This document shows, piece after piece, positions 1 through 7,965 of a stretch of DNA of 64,000 nt. The translations under genes were made by a program, and so were the position numbers. The stretch's first letter is position 1. Each line of letters starts with the position of its first letter. The notes beneath the pieces are model-generated. The model was not told the origin of the DNA. It made no database searches and was given only the letters and a program-made list of their open reading frames with translations. The stretch comes from Nocardiopsis quinghaiensis. Its GTDB lineage: Bacteria > Actinomycetota > Actinomycetes > Streptosporangiales > Streptosporangiaceae. The stretch is taken from the NCBI RefSeq assembly GCF_008638365.1, contig NZ_ML703339.1:94149-158148 (forward strand), in the 5' to 3' direction.

Positions 1-2
1 GC

Positions 3-203
3 GACGACAGTTCGGTCAGCGACCAGAGCAGTCTGGACGCCAACCTCCCCGCCGTCGCGCAGGAGACGATGAGCGGCTCCACGACCGTCCCCGTCGAGGG
101 CGGCGCGACCGGACGGTACGTGCTGATCTGGTTCACCGAACTGCCCAACGACGACGGCGACTGGCGTGGGACCATCAATGAGGTCGAGGTACTCGGCCTC
201 TGA
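3..203 (+). CDS. C-terminal end of a MurJ/MviN-type membrane protein (partial)
   Basis: An open frame enters from the left edge and ends at the TGA at 201-203, giving 66 residues that finish in INEVEVLGL. The visible part is a soluble beta-rich tail with the stretch GRYVLIWFTELP. This kind of tail occurs at the C terminus of actinobacterial lipid II flippase proteins (MurJ fused to a pseudokinase and an extracellular domain), and that gene commonly lies directly upstream of sigM and trxBA in actinomycetes. No catalytic or membrane part is in view, so the family call rests on the tail and on the following gene order. Confidence 0.5.
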   Translation, partial: DDSSVSDQSSLDANLPAVAQETMSGSTTVPVEGGATGRYVLIWFTELPNDDGDWRGTINEVEVLGL

Positions 204-239
204 CGGACGCCGATGTGTGGGGATATGTGATCAGCGCTG

Positions 240-866
240 ATGGACGCCGTCCAGGAGCTTCCTGACCGGGAGCTGTTGACGAGGCACGCTCAGGGTGACG
301 ACCAGGCCTTCGGAGTCCTGGTACGTCGGCACCGTGAGCGCCTCTGGGCTGTCGCCGTACGGATGATGGGCGATCCCGACGAGGCCTCCGACGCGCTCCA
401 GGACGCGTTCCTGTCCGCGTTCCGCGCCGCCGACCGCTTCCGCGGTGAGTCGCAGGTGAGCACGTGGCTGCACCGGATCGTGGTGAACGCCTGCCACGAC
501 CGGTTGCGCCGCCGCAAGGTGCGCCCGGCCACCCCCACCGAGGACTCCACCCTGGACGTGATGTCCAACGAGCGGCTCGGCCGCATGGGCGGCGCCCCGG
601 ACCACGCCTCGCAGACGGAGGCGCGCATGGACGTGCACGCCGCCCTGGAGCTGCTCCCGCTGGACCAGCGCATGGCGCTGACCCTCGTGGACATGCTCGG
701 CTACCGCGTGGAGGAGGCGGCCCGGATCCTGGACGTGGCCTCGGGGACGGTCAAGAGCAGGTGTGCGCGAGGTCGCGCCAAACTTCTGCCCTCACTGGCC
801 CATCTGAGGAACCCTCAGCACCCTGGAGACGTCACAACAGGGAGAGGAGGTGTCAACCCATCGTGA
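240..866 (+). CDS. sigM: ECF RNA polymerase sigma factor, SigM type
   Basis: This 208-residue protein has the ECF layout. Region 2 lies at about residues 20-85 and contains DALQDAFLSAFRAADRF and the -10-reading helix STWLHRIVVNACHDRLRRR. Region 4 lies at about 140-190 with a helix-turn-helix (YRVEEAARILDVASGTVKSR). ECF factors direct RNA polymerase to stress promoters and are held inactive by an anti-sigma factor. The next gene is such a factor and overlaps this one by four bases (GTGA), so the pair is translationally coupled. The position next to trxBA matches SigM of Streptomyces and Mycobacterium. The ATG at 240 is the first good start after the upstream stop. Confidence 0.88.
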   Translation: MDAVQELPDRELLTRHAQGDDQAFGVLVRRHRERLWAVAVRMMGDPDEASDALQDAFLSAFRAADRFRGESQVSTWLHRIVVNACHDRLRRRKVRPATPTEDSTLDVMSNERLGRMGGAPDHASQTEARMDVHAALELLPLDQRMALTLVDMLGYRVEEAARILDVASGTVKSRCARGRAKLLPSLAHLRNPQHPGDVTTGRGGVNPS

Positions 867-1768
867 CGTCCCACCCAGACGTGGAGGCACTGGCCTTCTT
901 CGCCGAGGAGCTGCTGGAGCCCGACGAGGAACGCACCGTCGCATCCCACATAGACACCTGCGCGACCTGCGCGACGACCCTGGACGAACTGACCGGGGTC
1001 GGCGAGGTGCTGGCCGCCGTACCGGTCCCCGCCATGCCCCGGGACGTCGCCGACCTCCTCGACCAGCGCATCGCCGAGGCGGCACGCGAGCGCGCCGCCG
1101 AGAGCCCGGCGGAGACCGCCGGGACTCCGGCCGGGGAAGCTTCGGCCGACGGGGCCGCCGCGGTGGGGGTTCCGCCCTCCGGCGCCACGGTGATCCCCGT
1201 CTCGCGCAGGCGCAGGCACAAGCGCTCTCCGGGCTTCATGCCGAAGCTGATGATGGTGGCCGCCGCCGCGGTCCTCATCGGGGGCGGCGGCGCGGCCGTG
1301 CTCAACGGCGGGCTCTCCGACACCTCGGAGCCGGCCGGCGGCGTCGCCGCCCCGCTCCAGGAGGACGGGGGTGAGGAGGCCGCTCCGGACATCGCCCAGT
1401 CCTACACGCCGCAGGTGGTGCGGAGCGGGACCGTCTACACCGAGGCGTCCCTGCCCGAGCAGGCCGCCCTGACACTCGACCGGTCCCCCGTGGGTGGCGA
1501 GCCCTCCTCCGAGGACGCCGGGCCCATGGCCGCGGTGGAGGACGCACCCGTCGGTGTGGAGGAGTGCGCCGTACTCCTCGGCGAGGAGCTCGGGACGCGC
1601 TTCACCCTGGTGGACGACGCCTCCTACGGCGACGAGGGGTCCCGGGTGTGGGTGCTGTTCGCTCCCCTGGGAGAGCGGTACGAGGTGTACGTGGTCGATC
1701 CGCGCTGCGCGCAGGGCGGCGAAACGGCGCAGAGCGTCCTCGCCCAGGAGACCGTCCGGACCCCCTGA
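863..1768 (+). CDS. zinc-binding anti-sigma factor paired with SigM
   Basis: The start is the GTG at 863, inside the sigM stop, with a GGAGAGGAGG ribosome site at 841-850. The protein is 301 residues. The N terminus carries the ZAS motif H29-x3-C33-x2-C36, the zinc site that docks on ECF sigma factors. A long acidic and Pro/Ala linker follows, then one membrane segment near residues 125-147 (LMMVAAAAVLIGGGG), and an extracytoplasmic domain of about 150 residues. The topology fits a transmembrane redox or envelope sensor that releases SigM. The extracytoplasmic half is not a family I recognise. Confidence 0.85.
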   Translation: MTSHPDVEALAFFAEELLEPDEERTVASHIDTCATCATTLDELTGVGEVLAAVPVPAMPRDVADLLDQRIAEAARERAAESPAETAGTPAGEASADGAAAVGVPPSGATVIPVSRRRRHKRSPGFMPKLMMVAAAAVLIGGGGAAVLNGGLSDTSEPAGGVAAPLQEDGGEEAAPDIAQSYTPQVVRSGTVYTEASLPEQAALTLDRSPVGGEPSSEDAGPMAAVEDAPVGVEECAVLLGEELGTRFTLVDDASYGDEGSRVWVLFAPLGERYEVYVVDPRCAQGGETAQSVLAQETVRTP

Positions 1769-1790
1769 GGCCTCCGGGCCCCGAGAGTCA

Positions 1791-1851
1791 CCGTGTCGAC
1801 GTGCCGACGTGTCACCGTGTCGACGTGTCCCCATGGCGACCTGTCGGCACG
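1791..1851. repeat. GTCGAC-rich short repeat, copy 1
   Basis: GTGTCGAC-like units recur every 9-10 bases across this span and end in GACCTGTCGGC. It lies at the 3' end of the broken response regulator and, read on the minus strand, supplies the premature stop of its DNA-binding domain. It shares about 34 nearly identical bases with copy 2 at 2241-2278. Confidence 0.7.
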
Positions 1852-2494
1852 CACACGGGGTCGCGGGCGCCGAGTTCGGCCAGCACACGCCCCACGTGGG
1901 TGCGGGCGGTCGCCGGGCTCAGGTGGAGTTCGGCACCGGTCTCCTGGTTCGGCACGCCCCGGCCGACCGGTGCGAGCACCTCCCGCTCCCGGCCGGTCAG
2001 ACGTCCGTGCGGGCCGCCGCCTCCGGGGCGACCGAGGTGTCGGCGAGCCGCTCGACCACTCGGCGGGTGACCCCCGGAGAGAGCGGCACCTCCCCCGCCG
2101 CGACCGTGCGCACCGCCTCCCCGAGCTCTCCGGGACCGGCGTCCTTGAGCAGGAAGCCGGAGGCGCCCAGCCGCAGCGCGGTGGACACGTTGTCGTCCTC
2201 GCCGAACGTGGTGAGGCCCACCACACGGGTCCGCCGGTCCGTCGACGTGTCGACATGTCCCCCTGACGACCTGTCGGCCCGGTACCCCAGCTCACGGAGT
2301 ACGGCGGGGCCGTCCATCGCGGGCGTCTGGAGGTCGGGCAGGACCGCGTCGGGCCGGTACCGGTCGATGTCCGCGAGCGCCTCGCGGCCGTTCCCGGACT
2401 CGGCCGCCGCCCCGGTGCCCTCGTCCCGTTCCAGCAGGGCGCACACCCCGGTGCGCGCCGGGGGCTGGTCGTCCACGAGCAGCACCCGGATCAC
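1812..2494 (-). pseudogene. broken NarL/FixJ-family response regulator
   Basis: From the GTG at 2494 the minus strand reads a receiver domain: VIRVLLVDDQ with the acidic pair, the phospho-acceptor aspartate in VLPDLQTPAMDG, and the late lysine in GFLLKDAGPGELGEAV. The frame closes at 1997 just before the LuxR-type helix-turn-helix. That helix region continues in another frame (LTGREREVLAPV, then SPATARTHVGRVLAELGARD) and stops at 1812. Two lesions are visible: a frameshift near 2000, and an in-frame insert of about 18 residues (containing GGHVDTSTD) just before RVVGLTTF. The insert is copy 2 of a short repeat; the truncated end is copy 1. No partner kinase is present. A sequencing slip could explain the frameshift but not the insert. 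Confidence 0.75.
2241..2278. repeat. GTCGAC-rich short repeat, copy 2, inside the response-regulator pseudogene
   Basis: The unit begins GTCGACGTGTCGACATGTCC and ends GACCTGTCGGCC. It matches copy 1 (1791-1851) over about 34 bases with few differences. Translated on the minus strand it adds about a dozen extra residues before strand beta-4 of the receiver domain without breaking the frame. Confidence 0.7.
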
Positions 2495-2635
2495 CGGCCA
2501 CCGCCACGCCCGCGGGGGGCGGGACGCGCGGGGAGCCGGGTCCCGCGGCGGACGCGCGGATGGGAGCCGCTGTCCCTGGCGTCGGAGGCGTCCCTTCCCG
2601 TGCGCCAGCCACACACCCGAGTCCGCGAGGTAGCC

Positions 2636-2956
2636 GTGGACCAGCAGCCGACACCGTCAGAACCGCGCTCCGCCGACCCCTTCTCCGGCGTCCCGTGGCC
2701 GCTGGTGCTGGGGCCCGAGGCCCGCGCCCCGCGCCCACTGCTCGTCCTGGTGTGCACGGGTCAGGCCTACGGGGTGTCCTCGACCGTGCTGAGCGCGGTC
2801 CTGTCCCCGATCATGCTCGGCGATCCCCAGGGGCCGGTCACCAACCCGTCCGACCTCGTCGCCGTGCTGGCCGTGAACGCCCCGTGGGGGCTCGTCGCGG
2901 GCGCGATCGCCCTGGCGGTGCGGTCGGCTCCGGGAAGCCGCCAGAGCGGTACCTGA
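2636..2956 (+). CDS. small predicted membrane protein, unknown
   Basis: The most likely start is the GTG at 2636, preceded by GAGGT at 2627-2631; an ATG at 2600 is also in frame. The product of about 106 residues has a hydrophilic N terminus and two hydrophobic stretches, roughly LLVLVCTGQAYGVSSTVLSAV and LVAVLAVNAPWGLVAGAIALAV, which suggests a two-pass membrane protein. I do not recognise the family. It is divergent from the response-regulator remnant and sits before trxB. Coding bias looks acceptable, but the short length keeps confidence moderate. Confidence 0.5.
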   Translation: MDQQPTPSEPRSADPFSGVPWPLVLGPEARAPRPLLVLVCTGQAYGVSSTVLSAVLSPIMLGDPQGPVTNPSDLVAVLAVNAPWGLVAGAIALAVRSAPGSRQSGT

Positions 2957-3159
2957 GAGGCGCCTGGGCGGACTCGGCCGTGGAGCGACCGGATGCGGGG
3001 GCGGGGATCCCTGCCCGGGCACTCTCCCCGGGCCCCCTTCCGCCCCTCTGCTCCGGACCGTGTCCCCAGGCCGATCGCGGGGCCCCGACCGCGGGATCGC
3101 CGGTGACCGGCCCGGACGGGCGCGCATACCCCGCCCCCGTAATCTGGGCGTGTCCTCTC

Positions 3160-3187
3160 GGGAATGCCCTGCGCCTACCATCGGTTG
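3160..3187 (+). promoter_or_regulatory. SigR-type (disulfide-stress) promoter of trxBA
   Basis: The sequence is GGGAAT at 3160-3165, then exactly 18 bases between GGAAT (3161-3165) and GTT (3184-3186). This matches the published SigR consensus GGAAT-N18-GTT. It lies about 70 bases upstream of the trxB start, as at the SigR-controlled trxBA promoter of Streptomyces coelicolor. The rest of 2957-3253 holds nothing else I recognise. Confidence 0.75.
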
Positions 3188-3253
3188 TGCTAACCATCTT
3201 CCCCTGGGGTCACACCGCGTGGCCAGGGCTGTGACTGTGTGAAGGGCCTAAGC

Positions 3254-4186
3254 GTGAGTGACGTCCGCAATGTCATCATCATCGGTTCCGGACCGGCGGG
3301 CTACACCGCCGCCGTGTACGCCGCCCGTGCCGAACTGCGTCCCCTGGTGTTCGAGGGCTCCATCACCGCCGGCGGTGCGCTCATGAACACCACCGATGTC
3401 GAGAACTTCCCCGGCTTCCCCGACGGCATCATGGGCCCCGACCTGATGGACCACATGCGCAAGCAGGCCGAGCGCTTCGGTGCCGAGCTGGTCCCGGAGG
3501 ACGTCACCTCCGTGGACCTGGCCAAGCCGGTCAAGGAGGTCGTCGCGGGCGGTGAGACCTTCCTCGCCCACACGATCATCCTCTCCACCGGCTCCGGATA
3601 CCGCGAGCTGGGTGTGCCCGGCGAGAAGGAACTCTCCGGACGCGGTACCTCCTGGTGCGCCACCTGCGACGGCTTCTTCTTCCGCGACCAGGACATCGCG
3701 GTGGCCGGCGGCGGCGACACGGCCATGGAGGAGGCGCTCTTCCTCACCCGCTTCGCCAGGTCCGTGACCGTGATCCACCGCCGCGACGAACTGCGCGCCA
3801 GCCGCATCATGGCCGAGCGTGCGCACGCCAACGACAAGATCAGCTTCCTCTGGAACTCGGAGGTCACCGCGGTCCTGGGCGAGGAGCGCGTCACCGGCCT
3901 GAGCATCCTGAACAACAAGACCGGCGAGTCCAGCACCCTGGACGTGACCGGCCTCTTCGTCGCGATCGGCCACGACCCCCGCGTCGAGCTGTTCGACAAG
4001 CAGATCGAGCTCGACGACGAGGGGTACGTGAAGGTGGACTTCCCGTCCACCCGCACCAGCCTCGAAGGCGTCTTCGCCGCGGGCGACGTGGTCGACCACC
4101 AGTACCGGCAGGCGATCACCGCCGCGGGAACCGGCTGCGCCGCCTCCCTCGACGCCGAGCGCTATCTCGCCGAACGCGGCAACTGA
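3254..4186 (+). CDS. trxB: thioredoxin-disulfide reductase
   Basis: This NADPH- and FAD-dependent enzyme reduces thioredoxin in the cytoplasm. The GTG at 3254 is chosen because GAAGGG lies eight bases upstream; a GTG at 3239 is also in frame. The 310-residue product has the FAD-binding GSGPAG at residues 11-16, the redox-active CATC at 135-138, an NADPH-binding region with [10 protein letters not shown], and the C-terminal FAD motif [11 protein letters not shown]. Length and motif order are normal for the low-molecular-weight class. It is followed 52 bases later by trxA and preceded by a SigR-type promoter, so both are probably induced by thiol oxidation. Confidence 0.96.
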   Translation: MSDVRNVIIIGSGPAGYTAAVYAARAELRPLVFEGSITAGGALMNTTDVENFPGFPDGIMGPDLMDHMRKQAERFGAELVPEDVTSVDLAKPVKEVVAGGETFLAHTIILSTGSGYRELGVPGEKELSGRGTSWCATCDGFFFRDQDIAVAGGGDTAMEEALFLTRFARSVTVIHRRDELRASRIMAERAHANDKISFLWNSEVTAVLGEERVTGLSILNNKTGESSTLDVTGLFVAIGHDPRVELFDKQIELDDEGYVKVDFPSTRTSLEGVFAAGDVVDHQYRQAITAAGTGCAASLDAERYLAERGN

Positions 4187-4238
4187 CCTCCGCCGTCCCC
4201 ACCCCCGCCGCACCGGTTTCGTCGAACCAAGGAGAATC

Positions 4239-4562
4239 ATGTCCACTGTCAAGCACGTCACCGACGCCACCTTCAAGGAAGAGGTCCTCGCCAGCGACAA
4301 GCCGGTCCTGGTGGACTTCTGGGCCGACTGGTGCGGCCCGTGCAAGCAGATGGCCCCGGTCCTGGACAAGCTGGCCGACGAGTACGGCGACAAGATCGAG
4401 ATCGTCAAGCTGAACACCGACCAGAACCCCGAGACGCCGCGCAACTACAACGTCATGTCCCTGCCGACGATGAACGTCTACAAGGGCGGTGAGGTCGTCA
4501 AGCAGCTCATCGGCGCCAAGCCCAAGCGCGTCCTGGAGAAGGAGCTGGCTGACTTCCTGTAA
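4239..4562 (+). CDS. trxA: thioredoxin
   Basis: The 107-residue protein has the classic WCGPC active site at residues 31-35, the buried DFWADW strand and the cis-proline loop in SLPTMNVY. It is the cytoplasmic disulfide reductant regenerated by the trxB product just upstream. The ATG at 4239 follows an AAGGAGA ribosome site. A hairpin follows the stop, so trxB and trxA form a two-gene unit. Confidence 0.97.
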   Translation: MSTVKHVTDATFKEEVLASDKPVLVDFWADWCGPCKQMAPVLDKLADEYGDKIEIVKLNTDQNPETPRNYNVMSLPTMNVYKGGEVVKQLIGAKPKRVLEKELADFL

Positions 4563-4586
4563 CGACCCGTCAGCCCACACGGCACG

Positions 4587-4615
4587 AGGCCTCCGGAGTG
4601 ATCCGGGGGCCTTTC
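4587..4615 (+). terminator. terminator after trxA
   Basis: A ten-base stem (AGGCCTCCGG against CCGGGGGCCT, with one G-T type mismatch) and a six-base loop lie 25 bases after the trxA stop. A short T run follows the stem. Confidence 0.6.
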
Positions 4616-4633
4616 GCCTGTCCGCCTCCCCGG

Positions 4634-4649
4634 TGTTTCACGTGAAACA
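4634..4649. promoter_or_regulatory. parS: parS site 1 (ParB-binding)
   Basis: A perfect TGTTTCACGTGAAACA, the 16-base palindromic centromere site bound by chromosomal ParB. It lies between trxA and the parB stop. Confidence 0.97.
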
Positions 4650-4692
4650 CCGCGCTCCCACAGCCACGCGGGCCCCGGCCCGGACAGCAGGA

Positions 4693-4720
4693 CGGCCGTG
4701 TTTCACGTGAAACACGGCCG
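4693..4720. promoter_or_regulatory. parS: parS site 2 inside a 28-base palindrome
   Basis: The perfect 16-mer is at 4699-4714 and is extended on both sides by CGGCCG, giving a 28-base perfect palindrome just beyond the parB stop. The extended stem could also serve as a transcription terminator between the converging trxA and parB genes; that second role is inference. Confidence 0.95.
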
Positions 4721-4737
4721 TCGAAGATCCGGAAGGG

Positions 4738-5694
4738 TCAGGTGTCCATCTGCTTGATGATGCGTTCCAGGTCCTCCATCGTCGCGAACTCCACGACGAT
4801 CTTGCCCTTCCGCTTGCCGATGTCCACCTTCACCGAGGTGTCCAGACGGTCCCCCAGGCGCGTCGCCCACTCCTCCACCTGAGGAGGGTTGGCGATTCGC
4901 GCCGAAGTCTGGCGGCTCCTCTCCTCCCCGGGCTCCTCCCGGAGCACGACCATCTCCTCCAGGGAGCGGACGGAGATTCCCTCCTGGACCACACGGGTCG
5001 CCAGCCGGTCCTGGAGGTCGGCGTCCCCCACACCCAGCAGCGCCCGTGCGTGCCCGGCACTGAGCACACCGGCGGCCACACGCGTCTGCACCTTCGGCGT
5101 CAGGTTCAGCAGCCGCAGGGTGTTGGTGATGTGCGAACGGGAGCGGCCGATCCGCTGGGCCAGTTCCCCGTGGGTGGAGCCGAAGTCGTCCAGCAACTGC
5201 TGGTACGCCGCCGCCTCCTCCAGTGGATTGAGCTCCTGCCTGTGCAGGTTCTCCAGGAGGGCGTCCCGGAGCAGTTCGTCGTCACCGGTGCTCCGGACGA
5301 TCGCGGGAATCCGGTCGAGGCCGGCCTCCTTGCTCGCCCGCCACCGGCGCTCGCCCATGATCAGCTCGTACCGGGGGGCGCCCTCCCCCTCCAGCTTGCG
5401 CACGACGATGGGCTGGAGCAGGCCGACCTCGCTGATCGAGTCCCGCAGTTCCTCCAGGGCCTGGTCGTCGAAGTGGTGCCGCGGTTGACGGGGGTTCGGG
5501 GTGATCGCGCCGAGCTCGACCTCCTCCAGGTACGTCCCGTCCGGCAGGGCCTCGGGCCCCCGCTGCTCCACCGGCTCGGACGCAGGTGTCGCCGTCGTCG
5601 TCTCCCGCTCGTTCTCCGGCGGCACGGGGGCCGTCGGTCCTTGTGGGATGAGCGCACCCAGTCCCTTGCCCAGTCCGCGCCGTTGCTGGCTCAC
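4738..5694 (-). CDS. parB: chromosome-partitioning protein ParB
   Basis: ParB is a CTPase clamp that loads at parS and spreads to form the partition complex. The start GTG at 5694 gives VSQQRRGLGKGLGALIP, the typical actinobacterial N terminus, and a 318-residue protein. The central N-domain has the box LQPIVVRK and GERRWRASKEAGLDRIPAIVR, the arginine-rich CTP-binding motif of ParB. A helix-turn-helix follows (GELAQRIGRSRSHITNTLRLL), then a C-terminal dimerisation domain rich in Lys (KIVVEFATMEDLERI). It lies 61 bases after parA, in the same operon. Upstream in-frame starts exist but would add a non-conserved leader. Confidence 0.95.
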   Translation of the reverse strand: MSQQRRGLGKGLGALIPQGPTAPVPPENERETTTATPASEPVEQRGPEALPDGTYLEEVELGAITPNPRQPRHHFDDQALEELRDSISEVGLLQPIVVRKLEGEGAPRYELIMGERRWRASKEAGLDRIPAIVRSTGDDELLRDALLENLHRQELNPLEEAAAYQQLLDDFGSTHGELAQRIGRSRSHITNTLRLLNLTPKVQTRVAAGVLSAGHARALLGVGDADLQDRLATRVVQEGISVRSLEEMVVLREEPGEERSRQTSARIANPPQVEEWATRLGDRLDTSVKVDIGKRKGKIVVEFATMEDLERIIKQMDT

Positions 5695-5755
5695 CGGCAA
5701 CTCCACACTCCTCACACACGCTCCGCCCGGCGCCGACCGCCGGGATGTCCCGTCC

Positions 5756-6742
5756 TCAGCGGCTGATGCCCTGCGCCCGGTGGGCGATCTCCCGGGCGGC
5801 CTCCAGATAGGCCACCGCACCGGTGGACCCGGGGTCGTAGGTCATCACCGACTGGCCGTAGCTGGGCGCCTCCGACACACGGACGCTGCGGGGGATCAGC
5901 GTCTCCAGGACGGTGTCCCCGAAGTGCGAGCGCACCTCGTCGGCCACCTGCTGTGCGAGTCGGGTGCGGCCGTCGTACATCGTCAGCAGGATGGTGCTGA
6001 TCGCCAGCCCCGGATTCAGGTGGGACTGGACGAGCTCCACGTTGCGCAGCAGCTGGCCCAGCCCCTCCAGGGCGTAGTACTCACACTGGATCGGGATCAT
6101 GACCTCGTCGCACGCCACCATCGCGTTGACCGTGAGCAGGCCGAGCGACGGGGGGCAGTCGATGAGGATGTAGTCCAGGTCCGAGGCGTCGTAGGCGGCG
6201 AAGGCCCGCTTGAGCCGGGCCTCGCGCGCGACGAGCGAGACCAGTTCGATCTCCGCGCCCGCCAGGTCGATGGTCGCCGGGGCACACCACAGGTTGGGGA
6301 TGTCCGGCACCGGCTGGGCGAGCTTGCGGATCTCCTCGTCCTCCACCAGGCAGTGGTAGATGGACCGGGTCTGGTTGTCCCGGTCCATGCCGAGCGCCGT
6401 GGACGCGTTGCCCTGCGGGTCGAGGTCGACCACGAGGACTCGCTGCCCGTGCATCGCCAGGGCGGCCGCGATGTTGACCGTCGTGGTGGTCTTGCCGACG
6501 CCGCCCTTCTGGTTGGCGACGCTGACCACCCGGCAGGCCTTGGGCCGGGGCCAGGCGTCGTCGTGCCCGCGAACCGCCATGGCCGCCTGGGCGGCACGGG
6601 CGAGGGGGGTGTCGGGGACGCCGTAGGAGTCTCCGGACGGTGTTTCACGTGAAACACCGAGCAGGTCTCCATAGGCACCCGGGGATGTTTCACGTGAAAC
6701 ATCGGGGTTGTCGGCTGGGTTCTGGGACACGACTGAGTTCAC
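5756..6742 (-). CDS. parA: chromosome-partitioning ATPase ParA (Soj)
   Basis: This deviant-Walker ATPase moves ParB-parS complexes and is about 328 residues long. Walker A is KGGVGKTT at residues 79-86, and DLDPQGNAST and DCPPSLGLLT follow. The GTG start at 6742 overlaps the rsmG stop by four bases (GTGA). The 65-residue N-terminal extension carries two parS sites within the coding sequence, which force the protein motif VSRET twice (about residues 15-19 and 30-34). A start further inside, after the parS sites, cannot be excluded. Confidence 0.94.
   Translation of the reverse strand: MNSVVSQNPADNPDVSRETSPGAYGDLLGVSRETPSGDSYGVPDTPLARAAQAAMAVRGHDDAWPRPKACRVVSVANQKGGVGKTTTTVNIAAALAMHGQRVLVVDLDPQGNASTALGMDRDNQTRSIYHCLVEDEEIRKLAQPVPDIPNLWCAPATIDLAGAEIELVSLVAREARLKRAFAAYDASDLDYILIDCPPSLGLLTVNAMVACDEVMIPIQCEYYALEGLGQLLRNVELVQSHLNPGLAISTILLTMYDGRTRLAQQVADEVRSHFGDTVLETLIPRSVRVSEAPSYGQSVMTYDPGSTGAVAYLEAAREIAHRAQGISR
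6641..6656. promoter_or_regulatory. parS: parS site 3, within the parA coding region
   Basis: Perfect TGTTTCACGTGAAACA. It lies in the 5' part of parA and encodes part of GVSRET. Confidence 0.97.
6686..6701. promoter_or_regulatory. parS: parS site 4, within the parA coding region
   Basis: Perfect TGTTTCACGTGAAACA, with its start 45 bases from that of site 3. It encodes part of DVSRET near the parA N terminus. Confidence 0.97.
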
Positions 6743-7467
6743 CTCTTCCGTCCGCGCTTCTTCTTGCCGCCCCGCGCCTTCTTCTGTGACCCGGACCGGG
6801 GCGGACCACCGTCGGATGTCACCGTGACGCGAACGACCGTGGTAGCGGGATCGACTTTACCCCGACCCACCCGGATCACATCGCTGACGCTCGGCCGCAG
6901 TTTCGAAACGTCTTGCTCCGCGGCGGCCAACTCGGTCTCCGCCTGCTCTCCCTTGAGCGCCAGCAGGCTCCCGCCCTTGCGCAGCAGCGGCAGGGCCCAC
7001 CCCGCGAGCCGTGGCAGGGGTGCGACCGCCCGAGCGGTCACGAAATCGGTGTACAGCTCGCCGTGGGCCTCCTCCGCCCGGCCCCGCCGCACCTCCACGT
7101 TGGGCAGACCCAGGAGGGCGACCGCCTCGTCGAGGAAGACCGTCCTGCGCAGGAGCGGCTCCAGCAGGACCATCCGGATGTCGGGGCGTAGCAGCCCCAG
7201 CACCAGGCCGGGCAGACCGGCGCCCGAGCCGATGTCCACCACCTCGGCGCCCTCGGGGAGCAACTCCTCCACGGCGGCGCAGTTGATGAGGTGGCGCTCC
7301 CACAGGCGGGGGACCTCCCGCGGGCCGATCAGCCCCCGCCGCACCCCGTCGTCGGCGAGCAGTTCGGCGTAGCGCCGCGCCTTCGGCAGGGAGTCGCCGA
7401 AGACGGTCTCCGCCTGTGCGGGCGGAGCGGGGGGCGCGGCACCGGGCTCCTCAACGCCCGAGGTCAT
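6739..7467 (-). CDS. rsmG: 16S rRNA (guanine-N7) methyltransferase RsmG/GidB
   Basis: RsmG methylates G527 (E. coli numbering) of 16S rRNA using S-adenosylmethionine; loss gives low-level streptomycin resistance. The 242-residue protein has the SAM-binding loop VDIGSGAGLPGL, the partner motif in ERHLINC, and VTARAVAPL. It has an extended Ala/Pro-rich N terminus and a strongly basic C-terminal tail (KKARGGKKKRGRKR) that may touch RNA. It precedes parA with a four-base overlap, the usual rsmG-parA-parB order. Confidence 0.95.
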   Translation of the reverse strand: MTSGVEEPGAAPPAPPAQAETVFGDSLPKARRYAELLADDGVRRGLIGPREVPRLWERHLINCAAVEELLPEGAEVVDIGSGAGLPGLVLGLLRPDIRMVLLEPLLRRTVFLDEAVALLGLPNVEVRRGRAEEAHGELYTDFVTARAVAPLPRLAGWALPLLRKGGSLLALKGEQAETELAAAEQDVSKLRPSVSDVIRVGRGKVDPATTVVRVTVTSDGGPPRSGSQKKARGGKKKRGRKR

Positions 7468-7633
7468 CGGTCACCACCTGTGCACTCGTCCATCATCACT
7501 TCCATACTCGGTTCGCTGCGGCGTCCCGTACACGAGGGCGTGCCGGTCGGCGAGGGGAGGGTGCGCGGCGGGCAGCGGTTCCGCACGCGAAGGGGAAGGA
7601 CCCTCCATGATCCTACGCTCGGAGAACACCAGG

Positions 7634-7647
7634 GTTTCACGTGAAAC
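7634..7647. promoter_or_regulatory. parS: parS site 5
   Basis: The 14-base core GTTTCACGTGAAAC is perfect. The outer left base of the 16-mer is G instead of T. Confidence 0.92.
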
Positions 7648-7739
7648 ATCGTCGACCCGGCGGCGGACCGGCTCCCGGACCCGCTCCCTGCGTTCCCCGC
7701 CACGGGAAACCCGACACCCCGGAGAGGTCGGCGCGGCGG

Positions 7740-7755
7740 TGTTTCACGTGAAACA
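7740..7755. promoter_or_regulatory. parS: parS site 6
   Basis: Perfect TGTTTCACGTGAAACA, extended by CGGCGGTG-like symmetric flanks over a few bases. Confidence 0.97.
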
Positions 7756-7815
7756 CCGCCCGCGGACACCCGGCGGAGCCGGTGACGCGCGGCACGGCGA
7801 ACTCCATGGAGAGAA

Positions 7816-7849
7816 GTCGACACGGCCACATGTCGGCGTGACCCGTCGA
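7816..7849. repeat. GTCGAC-type repeat, divergent copy
   Basis: Units GTCGACACGG, CACATGTCGG and ACCCGTCGAG follow one another between parS sites 6 and 7. They resemble the copies at 1791-1851 and 2241-2278 but are more diverged. Confidence 0.4.
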
Positions 7850-7921
7850 GCCGCCCCGCCCGCGGGGAACGGCGAGGAGGGGCGGCCGCCCCCACCGCGA
7901 CAGAACCCTCCGCACACGGAA

Positions 7922-7965
7922 GGAGGGGGTGGCGGTGTTTCACGTGAAACACCGCCACCCCCTCC
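7922..7965. promoter_or_regulatory. parS: parS site 7 inside a 44-base perfect palindrome
   Basis: The 16-mer is at 7936-7951, and 14 more symmetric bases extend each side (GGAGGGGGTGGCGG on the left), so 7922-7965 is perfectly self-complementary. It abuts the jag stop at 7977, so it can act both as a centromere site and as the transcription terminator of the rpmH-to-jag block. The terminator role is inference. Confidence 0.95.
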
